Positions 18,361 through 27,175 of a DNA stretch of 64,000 nucleotides are shown here, in pieces. Position 1 is the stretch's first letter. Each line of letters begins with the position of its first letter. Location: contig NZ_QPJD01000006.1 in NCBI RefSeq assembly GCF_003337375.1, positions 326,036 through 390,035 of the forward strand, read 5' to 3'. Below the pieces are notes generated by a model. It had not been told where the DNA came from and did not search any database. It worked only from the letters and a program-made list of their open reading frames with translations. The position numbers and the translations under genes were made by a program. This DNA is from Paenibacillus prosopidis. Lineage in GTDB: Bacteria > Bacillota > Bacilli > Paenibacillales > Paenibacillaceae.

Positions 18361-19383
18361 ATGAAGAAGAAGATTATTGGTTTGACATTGGCATTATCAT
18401 TAAGCACGACAGGAATGGCCTTTGCCGCAACAAATTACTCTACGTCCGAAGCCCTGGCCAAGTATAATAAGTACATAAATGCAGACAGTTATGTGAAAGA
18501 TGAATTGTATAATGTGGCAGACTTCCGCAGCAAATATGCCAGCCTTAAAGGTACTTTGGCTTACAAGGTTGTTGAGCGCGCCATCTGGTATATGGAAAAC
18601 GGTTACTTGATATATGGTCATGGTCATGATGCCTACGGCAAGTACGGGTATGAAGATTGTTCCGGATTCACACGCCTGGTTTTCGGCGACTTTGGCTACA
18701 ATATTACGGGAACTTCCAGCAGCTATGATTCCGTCGGAACAAAGGTTGCAGGTGTCGGCAAGAAAAAAGTAGACGGCAAGTGGCAGCTGACCGGCATTGA
18801 AAATCTGCGAATCGGCGACATTTTGACGTGGCAGTCGACTGACCACATTTCCCACGTCGCTATTTACATGGGAACCAATCGCGAAGGAAAACCCGTGGTT
18901 ATCGGAACAAAGGGAGAAAACAACCCTACCGCATTAGGAACGGTGGATGGCTGGTCGTATTGGTGGGGGGAGAAATTCCATTCCGCGAGACGCGTATTGC
19001 CTAATGCTGCTCTGAGCGGAATGGCAGGAAAAACCGAAAAAGCGCCTGTAATCCCGCAATCCTATGTACTTCCACCGCAGAAGGCCGTTCCTGCATGGAC
19101 AAATAGTAGTGTACAACAATCGCAGCCGGCAGCGCAACAACCAGAAATTGTGAATCCGGATAACGAACAACAATCCGAGAAGCAATACGTTGTTACGAGG
19201 AAAGGGTGGGTTTCCCTTAAAGCGTCCGCCAGTTCAAGCTCAACCACCGTCGGAAGGCTGCAATTGGGTGAAAAAGCCGAATTGATCAAGAAAGCAAACA
19301 ATTATTGGTATCAGGTTAAGGTAAATGGCAAGACCGTATACATAACAACAAACAGCACGTACACCAAGGTAATAACGGAATAG
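18361..19383 (+). CDS. Secreted NlpC/P60 peptidoglycan hydrolase with C-terminal SH3b domain
   Basis: 340 residues with a Sec signal peptide ending near MAFA (about 22). The NlpC/P60 domain carries the catalytic cysteine in EDCSGFTRLVF (C100) and histidine in SHVAIYMG (about H165). A proline/glutamine-rich linker (220-265) leads to a C-terminal bacterial SH3 domain (RKGWVSLKASASSSSTTVG onward) that usually binds wall peptides. AAAGGAG lies 12 bases before ATG. It probably cleaves D-Glu to meso-DAP or similar stem-peptide bonds outside the cell. It is monocistronic with its own terminator. Confidence 0.9.
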   Translation: MKKKIIGLTLALSLSTTGMAFAATNYSTSEALAKYNKYINADSYVKDELYNVADFRSKYASLKGTLAYKVVERAIWYMENGYLIYGHGHDAYGKYGYEDCSGFTRLVFGDFGYNITGTSSSYDSVGTKVAGVGKKKVDGKWQLTGIENLRIGDILTWQSTDHISHVAIYMGTNREGKPVVIGTKGENNPTALGTVDGWSYWWGEKFHSARRVLPNAALSGMAGKTEKAPVIPQSYVLPPQKAVPAWTNSSVQQSQPAAQQPEIVNPDNEQQSEKQYVVTRKGWVSLKASASSSSTTVGRLQLGEKAELIKKANNYWYQVKVNGKTVYITTNSTYTKVITE

Positions 19384-19398
19384 AAATCCGTCCCCCAT

Positions 19399-19437
19399 AG
19401 GTATGAGCGCTATAACAGGTGCTCATGCCTTTTTTTT
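19399..19437 (+). terminator. Terminator after the SH3b NlpC/P60 gene
   Basis: AGGTATGAGC (19399-19408) pairs with GCTCATGCCT (19421-19430) with one G-U pair, followed by eight Ts. Confidence 0.85.
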
Positions 19438-19570
19438 GTATGCCTACGGAGAATGCAGAATATGGGCGAATATCTAAAGCCGGACTAGTGCCCTGATCAT
19501 ATGATAATGTGCGGCTCTATGCTTTCTGCGAGCTTTATTATGATTAATGACTAGAGAACGGAGATGAATC

Positions 19571-20683
19571 ATGAGTACGGACATTACGATCGCCGCGGTC
19601 GGAGATTTCTTGATGAAAACCAGGATTATTAACTCAGCTAAAGTTTCCGATGAACGGGGTTATTCTTTTGACAAAATATTTGATCAAGTCGCTCCGTACC
19701 TGCGCAACACCGACTTTACGATTGGCAATCTTGAAACCAACTTCGGCGGAACCGGGTCTGACAAACCAAGCCAGAAAACGATTGATGCCGTATACTCCGT
19801 AGTGAAGAGGCATCCTAAGACCGGTTGGCCCATGTTCAATTGTCCGGACCAGTTCGCCGGCACGCTAAAAAATCTCGGCTTTGATGTTCTTACTACTGCA
19901 AATAATCACTGTATGGATTGTGGGATCAACGGTCTCAAACGAACGTTAAAGGTGCTTGATTCCCATGGTCTGGCGCATACTGGAACTTACCGCTCACAAA
20001 GTGAGTCGCAACAATATTTGATTAAAGATGTCAAAGGGATTAAGATCGGTGTGTTAGCCTATACGAAGACAACCAATCGGATTCCTGTGCCCTCAGACCA
20101 AACTTGGGCCGTCAATTTAATTCAGCCAAGCAAAATTATTGCCGATATCAAGAAGTTAAAAGCCCAGGCGGCCGATCTCGTTATCGTATGCTTGCACTTC
20201 GGAAGAGAATACGGCATGTTTCCGAATGATCAACAAAAGAGTCTGATTCCACTATTATTTAAAAATGGAGCGGATATTATTCTGGGGGCTCATTCGCACG
20301 TGATCCAGCCTGCCTTATTCTACAAGGTAAAGGACAATACGGGAGTAAGCAAACAAAGGTTTGCGATCTACTCTTTGGGAAATTTCATTTCTACGCGGCT
20401 ATATTGGAACGACCACACGCTAACTGGACTCATCACCCACATCCACATCCGGAAGAATGATGACGGAACGACGCAGATCATGAATGTAGAGTTTATTCCT
20501 ACCTGGACACGCATCTTCAAATCCGGCGGCAGGAGTGAATTTCGGATATTGCCTTTGAAAGAGGCGCTGAATAAACAAGCGAGCAGCTATAGAAATGAAT
20601 TGGACAGAATGAAGAAAATGTATGAGCATGTTAAGCGGCACATAAAACGAAATACTGAGGCTGCCGAATTGAAAGTGCTGTGA
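19571..20683 (+). CDS. CapA-family (PGA_cap) metallophosphatase-like protein
   Basis: 370-residue member of the family named for CapA/PgsA of poly-gamma-glutamate synthesis, a calcineurin-like fold. Motifs are AAVGDFLM (about 8), NLETNFGG (about 53), TTANNHCMDCG (about 111), VCLHFGREYG (about 210), GAHSHVIQP (about 239) and YSLGNFIS. These carry the metal ligands. No signal peptide or membrane anchor is visible, and no capB/capC partners are nearby, so capsule synthesis is not implied. It lies among spore-coat and wall genes, which suggests an envelope role. Confidence 0.85.
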   Translation: MSTDITIAAVGDFLMKTRIINSAKVSDERGYSFDKIFDQVAPYLRNTDFTIGNLETNFGGTGSDKPSQKTIDAVYSVVKRHPKTGWPMFNCPDQFAGTLKNLGFDVLTTANNHCMDCGINGLKRTLKVLDSHGLAHTGTYRSQSESQQYLIKDVKGIKIGVLAYTKTTNRIPVPSDQTWAVNLIQPSKIIADIKKLKAQAADLVIVCLHFGREYGMFPNDQQKSLIPLLFKNGADIILGAHSHVIQPALFYKVKDNTGVSKQRFAIYSLGNFISTRLYWNDHTLTGLITHIHIRKNDDGTTQIMNVEFIPTWTRIFKSGGRSEFRILPLKEALNKQASSYRNELDRMKKMYEHVKRHIKRNTEAAELKVL

Positions 20684-20699
20684 CTGGCGTATAGGAAAA

Positions 20700-20744
20700 A
20701 AAGATCACCCCTAATCCCGCTTTGCGGGCTAGTAGGTGATCTTT
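20700..20744. terminator. Bidirectional terminator between CapA-like and NlpC/P60 genes
   Basis: AAAGATCACC (20700-20709) pairs with GGTGATCTTT (20735-20744), and an inner CCCGCTTTGCGGG hairpin extends it. It follows one stop codon and precedes the other convergent stop. Confidence 0.85.
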
Positions 20745-20787
20745 AGGTCTTAATTGGATGATAGCGCTTACTGTATTAATTGTTTAT

Positions 20788-21303
20788 CTACTTAATTACG
20801 CGTCTGGCTACAATAAATCTTTCTTTGTAATAGCTGCTCTTATAAATGTTTGAAATGATAACATCGCTCTTGCCGCTGGCATTGTGAATCATTTTTCCAT
20901 CGCCGATGTAAATGCCGACATGCCCGACATCACTTTTATTCTTGGAACCGCCGTTCCATGTGAAAATCAAGTCGCCTTTTTTAAACTTACCCCATGAAAC
21001 CTTCTGGCCTACTTTAGCTTGATCGTCATCATCTTTGTTAACAAGCTTTACGCCTACATTGGCAAGTCTGTATGCCAGGTACGTGAAGCCGGAACAATCT
21101 GTTTTATAGGGCGCGCGGGTTTCTTGTCTTTGTTTCCAGTTCACGTATTCAACCTTATTTTTCAGAGACAGTGCCGTTTTGACAAGCTTATTTCTTCTCT
21201 CTTCTACAGATGAGGCAGCTTCGACGCTCTGCAATAACGTGGTTGCTGGCAAGGTGACGGCTAGCATTAGGATTGCAATTTTTGTTTTCATTCCCTTTTT
21301 CAT
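20788..21303 (-). CDS. Small secreted NlpC/P60 hydrolase, copy 1
   Basis: 171 residues with a signal peptide cleaved after about residue 29 (SVEA), then a single NlpC/P60 domain with C70 (KTDCSGFTYLAY), H128 (VGHVGIYIG) and H140 (KMIHNASG) as the catalytic set. It has no SH3 or LysM domain. It is a tandem paralogue of the gene at 21365, about 80% identical by eye, and a 61-base spacer separates the two. It may be co-transcribed from the promoter of that gene. Likely role: wall stem-peptide cleavage. Confidence 0.88.
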   Translation of the reverse strand: MKKGMKTKIAILMLAVTLPATTLLQSVEAASSVEERRNKLVKTALSLKNKVEYVNWKQRQETRAPYKTDCSGFTYLAYRLANVGVKLVNKDDDDQAKVGQKVSWGKFKKGDLIFTWNGGSKNKSDVGHVGIYIGDGKMIHNASGKSDVIISNIYKSSYYKERFIVARRVIK

Positions 21304-21364
21304 GTTGTTTCTCCTTTTGCTGGTTTTAAATTGAATGAGAGCGCTTACTGAACAATTTGCTTAA

Positions 21365-21877
21365 CTACTTAATTACGCGTCTTGCTACAACAAATCTGTC
21401 TTTATACCAGCTGTTCTTATAAATATTTGTAATGATCACATCTCTACTGGAGTTAAGGTTGTGAATCATTTTTCCATCGCCAATGTACATTCCGACATGA
21501 CCGACATTCTTCTTGTTTTTGCTGTTCAACCAGAAGAAAACCAGGTCGCCTTTTTTTAAGTTGCCCCATGAAACCTTCTGACCTACTTTAGCTTGATCGT
21601 CATCATCTTTATTAACAAGCTTTACACCGACATCTGCAAGTCTGTATGCAAGATACGTGAAGCCGGAACAATCTGTTTTATAGGGTGCGCGAGTTTCTTG
21701 TCTTTTTTTCCAGCTCACATAATCGACCTTATTTTTCAGAGAAAGTGCGGTTTGGACAACCTTATTTCTTTTGGCCTCTACAGATGATGCAGCCTGAGCC
21801 TCCTGCAATAATGAGGTTGCCGGCAAGCTGATGGCCAGCATTAAGATTGCGATCTTTGTCGTTATTCCCTTTTTCAT
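21365..21877 (-). CDS. Small secreted NlpC/P60 hydrolase, copy 2
   Basis: 170 residues, the promoter-proximal member of the tandem pair. Its signal peptide ends near residue 29 (EAQA). C70, H127 and H139 match the catalytic residues of the partner. The main difference is KFKKGDLIFTW against NLKKGDLVFFW and a one-residue shorter loop before the histidine. AGGAGAGAT-type ribosome site on the minus strand precedes ATG 21877. Confidence 0.88.
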   Translation of the reverse strand: MKKGITTKIAILMLAISLPATSLLQEAQAASSVEAKRNKVVQTALSLKNKVDYVSWKKRQETRAPYKTDCSGFTYLAYRLADVGVKLVNKDDDDQAKVGQKVSWGNLKKGDLVFFWLNSKNKKNVGHVGMYIGDGKMIHNLNSSRDVIITNIYKNSWYKDRFVVARRVIK

Positions 21878-22180
21878 GTTGTTATCTCTCCTCTTCGTTG
21901 GGTCTTAAGCCAAGTATAATTATATTAATAGGGGCAAGAAACCTTCAAAAATTGGTATAAAAATGTAACCGAAGAGTGTACAGTTTGGAAAAAGCCAGTC
22001 AGAATGCGGTTTATTTTCCTATTGGGGTAATCTAGCATTGCTGTATGAGTATTTTTTTACTTGTTACAGTCTCTAAGGTGTGTTAAAATGCGCAAATTAT
22101 TTTGCGATCACCAATATCTATTTCTAACGTAATGTAGTAATAATAAATAATTAGTATAATTAACGATTTGGAGGATGCTC
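21878..22180. other. Promoter region between NlpC/P60 and methionine aminopeptidase genes
   Basis: AT-rich spacer. TATAAT at 22155-22160 is a good -10 for the rightward gene. No small gene or strong hairpin was seen. Confidence 0.5.
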
Positions 22181-22924
22181 ATGACTGTAGGCTCGCAGAA
22201 AGATATTGACGCTTTGAAGGAAATCGGCAGAATTGTTGCGTTGACGATGAATGAGATGAAACGGCAAGCACGAGTCGGAATGACGACGAAGGAATTGGAT
22301 GAGCTCGGAGGGCGTATTTTGGAGAGCCACGGCGCAATATCCGCTCCGAAAAAGATATATAACTTTCCTGGCCATACATGCATCAGCGTTAATCATGAGG
22401 TTGCCCACGGCATTCCCGGAAATCATAGGTTTCAAGCGGGGGATTTAATAAACATCGATGTTTGCGCGGAGAAGGACGGCTACGTAGCGGATACTGGTCA
22501 TTCTTTTCAATTGGAGTCTAATAACGATTCCTTGCAGCGCTTATGCGATTACACACACGAAACGATGATGAAGGTGATCGCGTCCTTGAAGCATGGTGTG
22601 AAAATAAATGAGATCGGCCGCATCATTCAGCACGAAGCGAAAAAGGGCGGTTATAAGGTCATTAATGATTTGTGCAGTCACGGGGTCGGCAAAGCGGTGC
22701 ATGAATGGCCGCAAATTCAACCGGTATTCAATAAACGCGATAAACGTACATTGAAAGAAGGCCTGGTCATTACAATTGAGCCTTTCCTCTCGACCGGCGC
22801 AGAATTCGTTGTCCAGCAGCCGGATGGATGGACGCTGAGCACCCCCGATAATAGCTTCGCGGCACAGCATGAGCATACGATAATCATTACAAAGGATAAG
22901 CCAATCATTTTGACTGTAGCATAG
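22181..22924 (+). CDS. map: Type I methionine aminopeptidase
   Basis: 247-residue enzyme that removes the initiator methionine from nascent proteins. The five metal ligands are visible: the two Asp in INIDVCAEKDGYVADTGHSF, His in SHGVGKAVHE, Glu in VITIEPFLS and Glu in QHEHTIII. The loop NHEVAHGIPG is typical. ATG 22181 is preferred to ATG 22175 because GGAGG directly abuts the latter. It is monocistronic and far from the ribosomal protein operon where the housekeeping copy normally lies, so this is probably the second copy (YflG/MapB-like). Confidence 0.9.
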   Translation: MTVGSQKDIDALKEIGRIVALTMNEMKRQARVGMTTKELDELGGRILESHGAISAPKKIYNFPGHTCISVNHEVAHGIPGNHRFQAGDLINIDVCAEKDGYVADTGHSFQLESNNDSLQRLCDYTHETMMKVIASLKHGVKINEIGRIIQHEAKKGGYKVINDLCSHGVGKAVHEWPQIQPVFNKRDKRTLKEGLVITIEPFLSTGAEFVVQQPDGWTLSTPDNSFAAQHEHTIIITKDKPIILTVA

Positions 22925-22944
22925 CTATAGTACTAAGTGATTTT

Positions 22945-22975
22945 TGTATATCCCCATGCGGCAGGGGCCATACTG
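22945..22975 (+). promoter_or_regulatory. Candidate sigma-G (forespore) promoter of the ger operon
   Basis: TGTATA (22945-22950) and CATACTG (22969-22975) are separated by 18 bases, close to the forespore sigma-G consensus TGHATR-18-CATAMTA. It lies 42 bases before the gerA-type start codon. Known gerA-family operons are transcribed by sigma-G. Confidence 0.5.
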
Positions 22976-23016
22976 GTTAAAAACAAACCAGGTAATGGAA
23001 ACAAGGTGAATTCAAG

Positions 23017-24585
23017 GTGACGAACAACTCCGGCGGAATGCCGCAAACGGGATCTGCAGAAGCAAATGGAACGTTAAAAGCAGGTAAGGAGCAATTAGAC
23101 GAACAACCAAAGCTGCCGATATCCGGGCAGCTTTCTGAAAATGTTCGTCACCTTGAAACGGTATTCTCGATTAGCTCGGATATTATTTTCAAGCATTGGA
23201 ATTACGGTCCGGAGATGCAATACTCGGCTTGTTCCGTGTATTATGAATCGCTTGTCCAAGAAGACACCGTTAATTATATGAAGATGACCCTTCAGGATCT
23301 TGTTACGCATGAGATCGGACCCGGCATGGAGGTCACGCCGCAGGATATCCGTTCTTTTTTCGAGCATGACGGAGTCTCCGGGAAAAAAACTATCGTTCTT
23401 GAGGATATGCATCTTGTGGTGGAACAAATATCGTATGGACGACTCGTGATCTTGTTTGATCAATGGGATAAAGTATTATCCTTTAAAGCACAGTCCGTTG
23501 AAACGAGACAGGTAAGCGAATCGGTCAACGAATCCGTGGTCCAAGGGCCTAGAGAGAGTACCGTCGAAAATTTACAGAAAAATTTAGGCCTGCTCCGTTT
23601 ACGTCTAAAAACGCCGAAATTTAAAATTGAAATGATCACCGCGGGCGGAGAAACAAAAACGACTGTCGCTTACGGTTATATTGAAGATGCCGTTAGTTCG
23701 GAATTACTGGCGGAATTTAAAAAAAGAGTGGAACAAATCAAAGAACTTGAAATCTTGGAGACCTCATACATCGAGCAGATTATCGAGGACTCTACCTTTT
23801 CTCCCTTTCCGCAGCACCGGTATACGGAAAGAACAGATATGGCGGTGGCCGCCATGCTGGACGGAAAGATTGCCGTTTTGGTACAAGGCACGGGCGGCAT
23901 TTTATTATGCCCGGGTCTTTTCACCGAGTTTTTTCAATCCAGTGAAGATTATTATCAACGTACGGTTATCGCTACCTTTGTTCGTTGGCTTCGTATCATA
24001 GCCTTTATCATAGCGCTGACGCTGCCCAGCATCTATATAGCTCTATCGACCTTCCATCCTGAGCTGATTCCTACGGTTTTGCTGCTTGCGGTTCTCAATG
24101 CGCGGGAAGGCATACCGCTGCCCGCATTTTTTGAAGCGCTACTGATGGAGTTTTTCTTTGAGCTGATGCGGGAGGCCGGGGTTCGGCTGCCTAGGCCGGT
24201 CGGTTCTGCCGTCAGCATCGTAGGAGCGCTTGTCATCGGGGATGCGGCCATCAGTGCCGGCATCGCTTCTCCCATTATGGTCATCGTCGTCGCTTTGACG
24301 GGCATCGCTTCATTCGCCATTCCGCAATATAATATCGCCATTTCATTAAGGATATTGCGGTTTCCATTAATGATTAGTGCGGCTATAATGGGGGGCTTCG
24401 GGATGATGATTTGTTTATTGTTTATTTTGCTCCATCTTTGTCATCTGCGCTCGCTGGGACAACCCTATCTGGCGCCGCTCGCTCCGTTAAGGATAGCCGA
24501 ACTGAGGGACGTCGTATTAAGGGTTCCCTTGAAGGTGCTGCTTCGTTCTCCCCGGAACCTGCATAAGGATAAAGCAGCCAAGTAA
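23017..24585 (+). CDS. GerA-family germinant receptor A subunit
   Basis: 522-residue A subunit of a spore germination receptor in the inner spore membrane. A long hydrophilic N-terminal half includes the family region around FGPRESTVENLQKNLGLLRLRL-like sequence at about 180-205 (here VQGPRESTVENLQKN). From about 320 there are five or so membrane segments, including LPSIYIALSTFHPELIP and the conserved EALLMEFFFELMREAGVRLP. GTG 23017 has AAGGTG eight bases upstream. With the C and B subunits it forms one operon. The germinant cannot be predicted. Confidence 0.9.
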   Translation: MTNNSGGMPQTGSAEANGTLKAGKEQLDEQPKLPISGQLSENVRHLETVFSISSDIIFKHWNYGPEMQYSACSVYYESLVQEDTVNYMKMTLQDLVTHEIGPGMEVTPQDIRSFFEHDGVSGKKTIVLEDMHLVVEQISYGRLVILFDQWDKVLSFKAQSVETRQVSESVNESVVQGPRESTVENLQKNLGLLRLRLKTPKFKIEMITAGGETKTTVAYGYIEDAVSSELLAEFKKRVEQIKELEILETSYIEQIIEDSTFSPFPQHRYTERTDMAVAAMLDGKIAVLVQGTGGILLCPGLFTEFFQSSEDYYQRTVIATFVRWLRIIAFIIALTLPSIYIALSTFHPELIPTVLLLAVLNAREGIPLPAFFEALLMEFFFELMREAGVRLPRPVGSAVSIVGALVIGDAAISAGIASPIMVIVVALTGIASFAIPQYNIAISLRILRFPLMISAAIMGGFGMMICLLFILLHLCHLRSLGQPYLAPLAPLRIAELRDVVLRVPLKVLLRSPRNLHKDKAAK

Positions 24586-24619
24586 CTCTGCAATTATCTT
24601 CGAACGGAAAGAATGGGAT

Positions 24620-25768
24620 ATGATGAAAAAGTTCGCGATCCATCTTTTCCTAACAGCAATACTACTGGTTTCCCCAGGTTGTTGGAGCAAAAATGAGCTG
24701 ACGGAACGGGGATTTGTTATGGGTGTTGCGCTTGATCAAGGAAAAGACGGTAAAATCGAAATGCTGACGCAAATCTACCGTCCTACTCCCGCCGAAGGTG
24801 CTAAAGGGACTTCAGCCGGGCCTGCAAGCACCAATATTTTGACGAGAGATGACTCCATAAACGAAGCGATACGCGATATTCCTGTTCATTTGGGAAGAAA
24901 AGCGCAGTGGAGTCATATGCGCGTCATTATTGTAGGAGAGAAGCTCGCCCAGTCTGTTAACATCGCCAAGCTCCTCGACCTTTTTTACAGGGATCATGAA
25001 CCAAGAAGCACAGTATCCCTTATGATCGCGAAAGGATCTGCCAGTAAGATGCTTGAGAAGAAATCGCTAATCGAACAAACAACGGCTCAGCAGCTTTTGA
25101 GAGCGGAGGAATCCACCTACAATAATACCTCTAAAACGATTGATACCTCCTTGCTTGATTTAGTTAAACAGTTGAAGAGTGCCCACAGCGATGCTGTCGT
25201 GTCCTACGTATATGAAGACAAACAAACGAAGGATTTGTTTTCCGCAGCCGGTCTTGCTCTCTTGAAGGATGGCAAAATGACAGGGATTCTGCCTCCCAGT
25301 AAAGTAAAAGGCCTGATTATGCTCCGCAATAAATTTAGATCCGGCATTTTTGAAATACCATGCGAGGGCAGGAAGAATGAGATGGAGACAATCGAAATTC
25401 TGTCCTTGAATACCAAAGTTAAACCGAAGCTGAGTGGAAACAGGATAAGTGTAAGTGTGACGGTACAAGGGGAGGCCTCTACCGGAGAATTGAAGTGTTC
25501 GGCTATTGACAAACAACCAGATGAGGCTGCATTCGTACATAAAATGGAAGAAGAAATGAAGAATCAAATACGCAGCACGATACGATTTCTTCAAGTGAAT
25601 AAAATAGATGTGATTGGCGTTGGAAATCATATCTATAGAATTCATCCCCAAACATGGGACGGCCTAAAGGAAACGTGGGATAAACAATTTGCGAAAATCC
25701 CTTTTGACATTCGGGTTGAATTAAAACTCATTACAAACGGGACCTCAACGGGTAAATCCGTTTTTTAA
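24620..25768 (+). CDS. Ger(x)C-family germinant receptor C subunit (lipoprotein)
   Basis: 382-residue lipoprotein. The signal peptide ends in a lipobox VSPGC (Cys 21), followed by the family start WSKNELTERGFVMGVALD. Later family features include MIAKGSASKMLE and, near the C terminus, IDVIGVGNHIYRIHPQTWD. It starts 34 bases after the A subunit. C subunits are required for receptor function and need lipidation by Lgt in Bacillus. No frameshift or truncation is seen. Confidence 0.9.
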   Translation: MMKKFAIHLFLTAILLVSPGCWSKNELTERGFVMGVALDQGKDGKIEMLTQIYRPTPAEGAKGTSAGPASTNILTRDDSINEAIRDIPVHLGRKAQWSHMRVIIVGEKLAQSVNIAKLLDLFYRDHEPRSTVSLMIAKGSASKMLEKKSLIEQTTAQQLLRAEESTYNNTSKTIDTSLLDLVKQLKSAHSDAVVSYVYEDKQTKDLFSAAGLALLKDGKMTGILPPSKVKGLIMLRNKFRSGIFEIPCEGRKNEMETIEILSLNTKVKPKLSGNRISVSVTVQGEASTGELKCSAIDKQPDEAAFVHKMEEEMKNQIRSTIRFLQVNKIDVIGVGNHIYRIHPQTWDGLKETWDKQFAKIPFDIRVELKLITNGTSTGKSVF

Positions 25769-25793
25769 TATCTAATAGTTGGAGGGCTTGCAT

Positions 25794-26036
25794 TTGGCGG
25801 AAAGAATGGTTGTCCTAGCTGCTGCCTTCGGCATCATGACGCTGTTTGATTGGTATCTTTTGAGAAAAAAAATGACGAAGCAGGAGAAGGCCGTTTATTT
25901 CATCCTTCTGTTCATTTCTTTATATTTAGGTTTTGATTATGCAATAAATAAAAACTGGGCTGATATCTATGATGTGATCAACCCTGTTTTTGGCGGGGTG
26001 GCCAAAGCAATAGATGATTATTTGAATGTTAAATGA
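25794..26036 (+). CDS. Small membrane protein inside the ger operon
   Basis: 80 residues with one or two membrane helices (MVVLAAAFGIMTLFDWYLL and AVYFILLFISLYLGF) and a polar tail. TTG 25794 is chosen because GGAGGG lies seven bases upstream; another TTG at 25779 precedes the ribosome site. The stop overlaps the B-subunit start (ATGA). Small D-type proteins with two membrane segments are known in some Bacillus gerA operons and modulate germination, and this protein has the right size and place. The assignment as a D subunit is inference. Confidence 0.7.
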   Translation: MAERMVVLAAAFGIMTLFDWYLLRKKMTKQEKAVYFILLFISLYLGFDYAINKNWADIYDVINPVFGGVAKAIDDYLNVK

Positions 26037-27175
26037 TTGCGGTTGAGAGGGTAGAGGAGGGGAGAAACATCGGTAAACAAAATATTAATCATTTCCAAAT
26101 GAGTGTCCTGTTTTTTGTTTTTATCACAGGCTCCTCCATTATCAATATTCCGGGTCCGCTTATAGGCAAAGCGAATAATGGCGCGTGGCTGTCTCTTCTC
26201 CTGTCAGGGGGGCTTGGACTCTGCGTCTTGTCGTGTGTTCTATTTCTGCACCGCCGCTTTCCGGATTTGACCTATGTGGAATACAGCCGCAAATTAATCG
26301 GGTCAGCGCTAACCATAGCCTTATCCGTGCTTACCCTTTCATTCCTTCTTCAAATGCAGACGGCAATCGTTGTGGATGTCGGATTATTTATGATTAGCTC
26401 CATGCTCAGGGAAACGCCGATGTATGTGTTTACTTTCTTGATTTTCGCTATTTCGGCGGCAACCGCCCGTGCCGGAATTGAGACGATGGCTAGAATGTTT
26501 ACACTGATCACGGCATTAACGGGCTACCTAATCGTATTCGTATTATTGCTCGGCATTCCAGATTATGATCCGTCTCTGCTGTTACCTATTTTACCTAAGG
26601 GAATCAAGCCGGTCCTTCATGGGGCCTATATGACCTTCGGTTTTCCTTATGTCGAAGTTTTTATATTTTCGATGCTGCTTCCGTTTGTCAACAAGAGCTC
26701 ATCAAAGAAATTACCTAGGGCGATGATACTAACATTGGTGCTGAATATTTTTACATTGTGCGTGACCACACTGTGCGCGATCATGATTTTCGGGCCCTAT
26801 GCAGGGGAGAGACCGTATGTTCTGTTTTCATTTGCACGCGTCGTCGAGTTTCAGGAGATTATTCAAAGAATTGAGTCCATTATCGGCATGGCGCTCATCC
26901 TGGGTTCTTTCATGAAAACAACGATTACCTTGTACGTGCTGAGCCTGTATCTAAAGCAGCTGTTCCATTTTAAGGATCATCGCACGTTTGTCATGCCTTT
27001 GGCCATGATCGGTTTTCTGATGGGACTCGTAGGTTTTGACAGTCCTTCGGAGTGGGGATTCATCGTTTCCGCTATCCATCCGGTATGGGCAACTGCCGCA
27101 TTTGTTTTCCCGTTGCTGCTGCTGACGATTGTTGCGTTATTCAAGAAAAAGGAGCAGACAACGGAAATTCACTGA
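26033..27175 (+). CDS. GerB-family germinant receptor B subunit (APC-type permease)
   Basis: 380-residue protein with about ten membrane segments, the spore-specific branch of the amino acid/polyamine permease superfamily. Start FQMSVLFFVFITGSSIINIPG resembles the family N terminus after the first 20 residues. ATG 26033 overlaps the previous stop and has no Shine-Dalgarno of its own, so it depends on coupling. Oddly, a strong GAGGAGGGGAG lies inside the gene at 26051-26061, but only ATC or non-start codons follow it. The last 35 bases overlap the convergent RNA-ligase gene. Confidence 0.88.
   Translation: MIAVERVEEGRNIGKQNINHFQMSVLFFVFITGSSIINIPGPLIGKANNGAWLSLLLSGGLGLCVLSCVLFLHRRFPDLTYVEYSRKLIGSALTIALSVLTLSFLLQMQTAIVVDVGLFMISSMLRETPMYVFTFLIFAISAATARAGIETMARMFTLITALTGYLIVFVLLLGIPDYDPSLLLPILPKGIKPVLHGAYMTFGFPYVEVFIFSMLLPFVNKSSSKKLPRAMILTLVLNIFTLCVTTLCAIMIFGPYAGERPYVLFSFARVVEFQEIIQRIESIIGMALILGSFMKTTITLYVLSLYLKQLFHFKDHRTFVMPLAMIGFLMGLVGFDSPSEWGFIVSAIHPVWATAAFVFPLLLLTIVALFKKKEQTTEIH

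Larger units (their letters stand above)
20752..21877. repeat. Tandem gene duplication covering both small NlpC/P60 genes
   Basis: The similarity continues past the stop codons: both copies are followed by a block with AGCGCTTACTG and then ATCTACTTAATTACGCG or its near twin (20763 and 21343 onward). The duplicated unit is about 560 bases and includes gene plus 3' flank. Confidence 0.8.
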
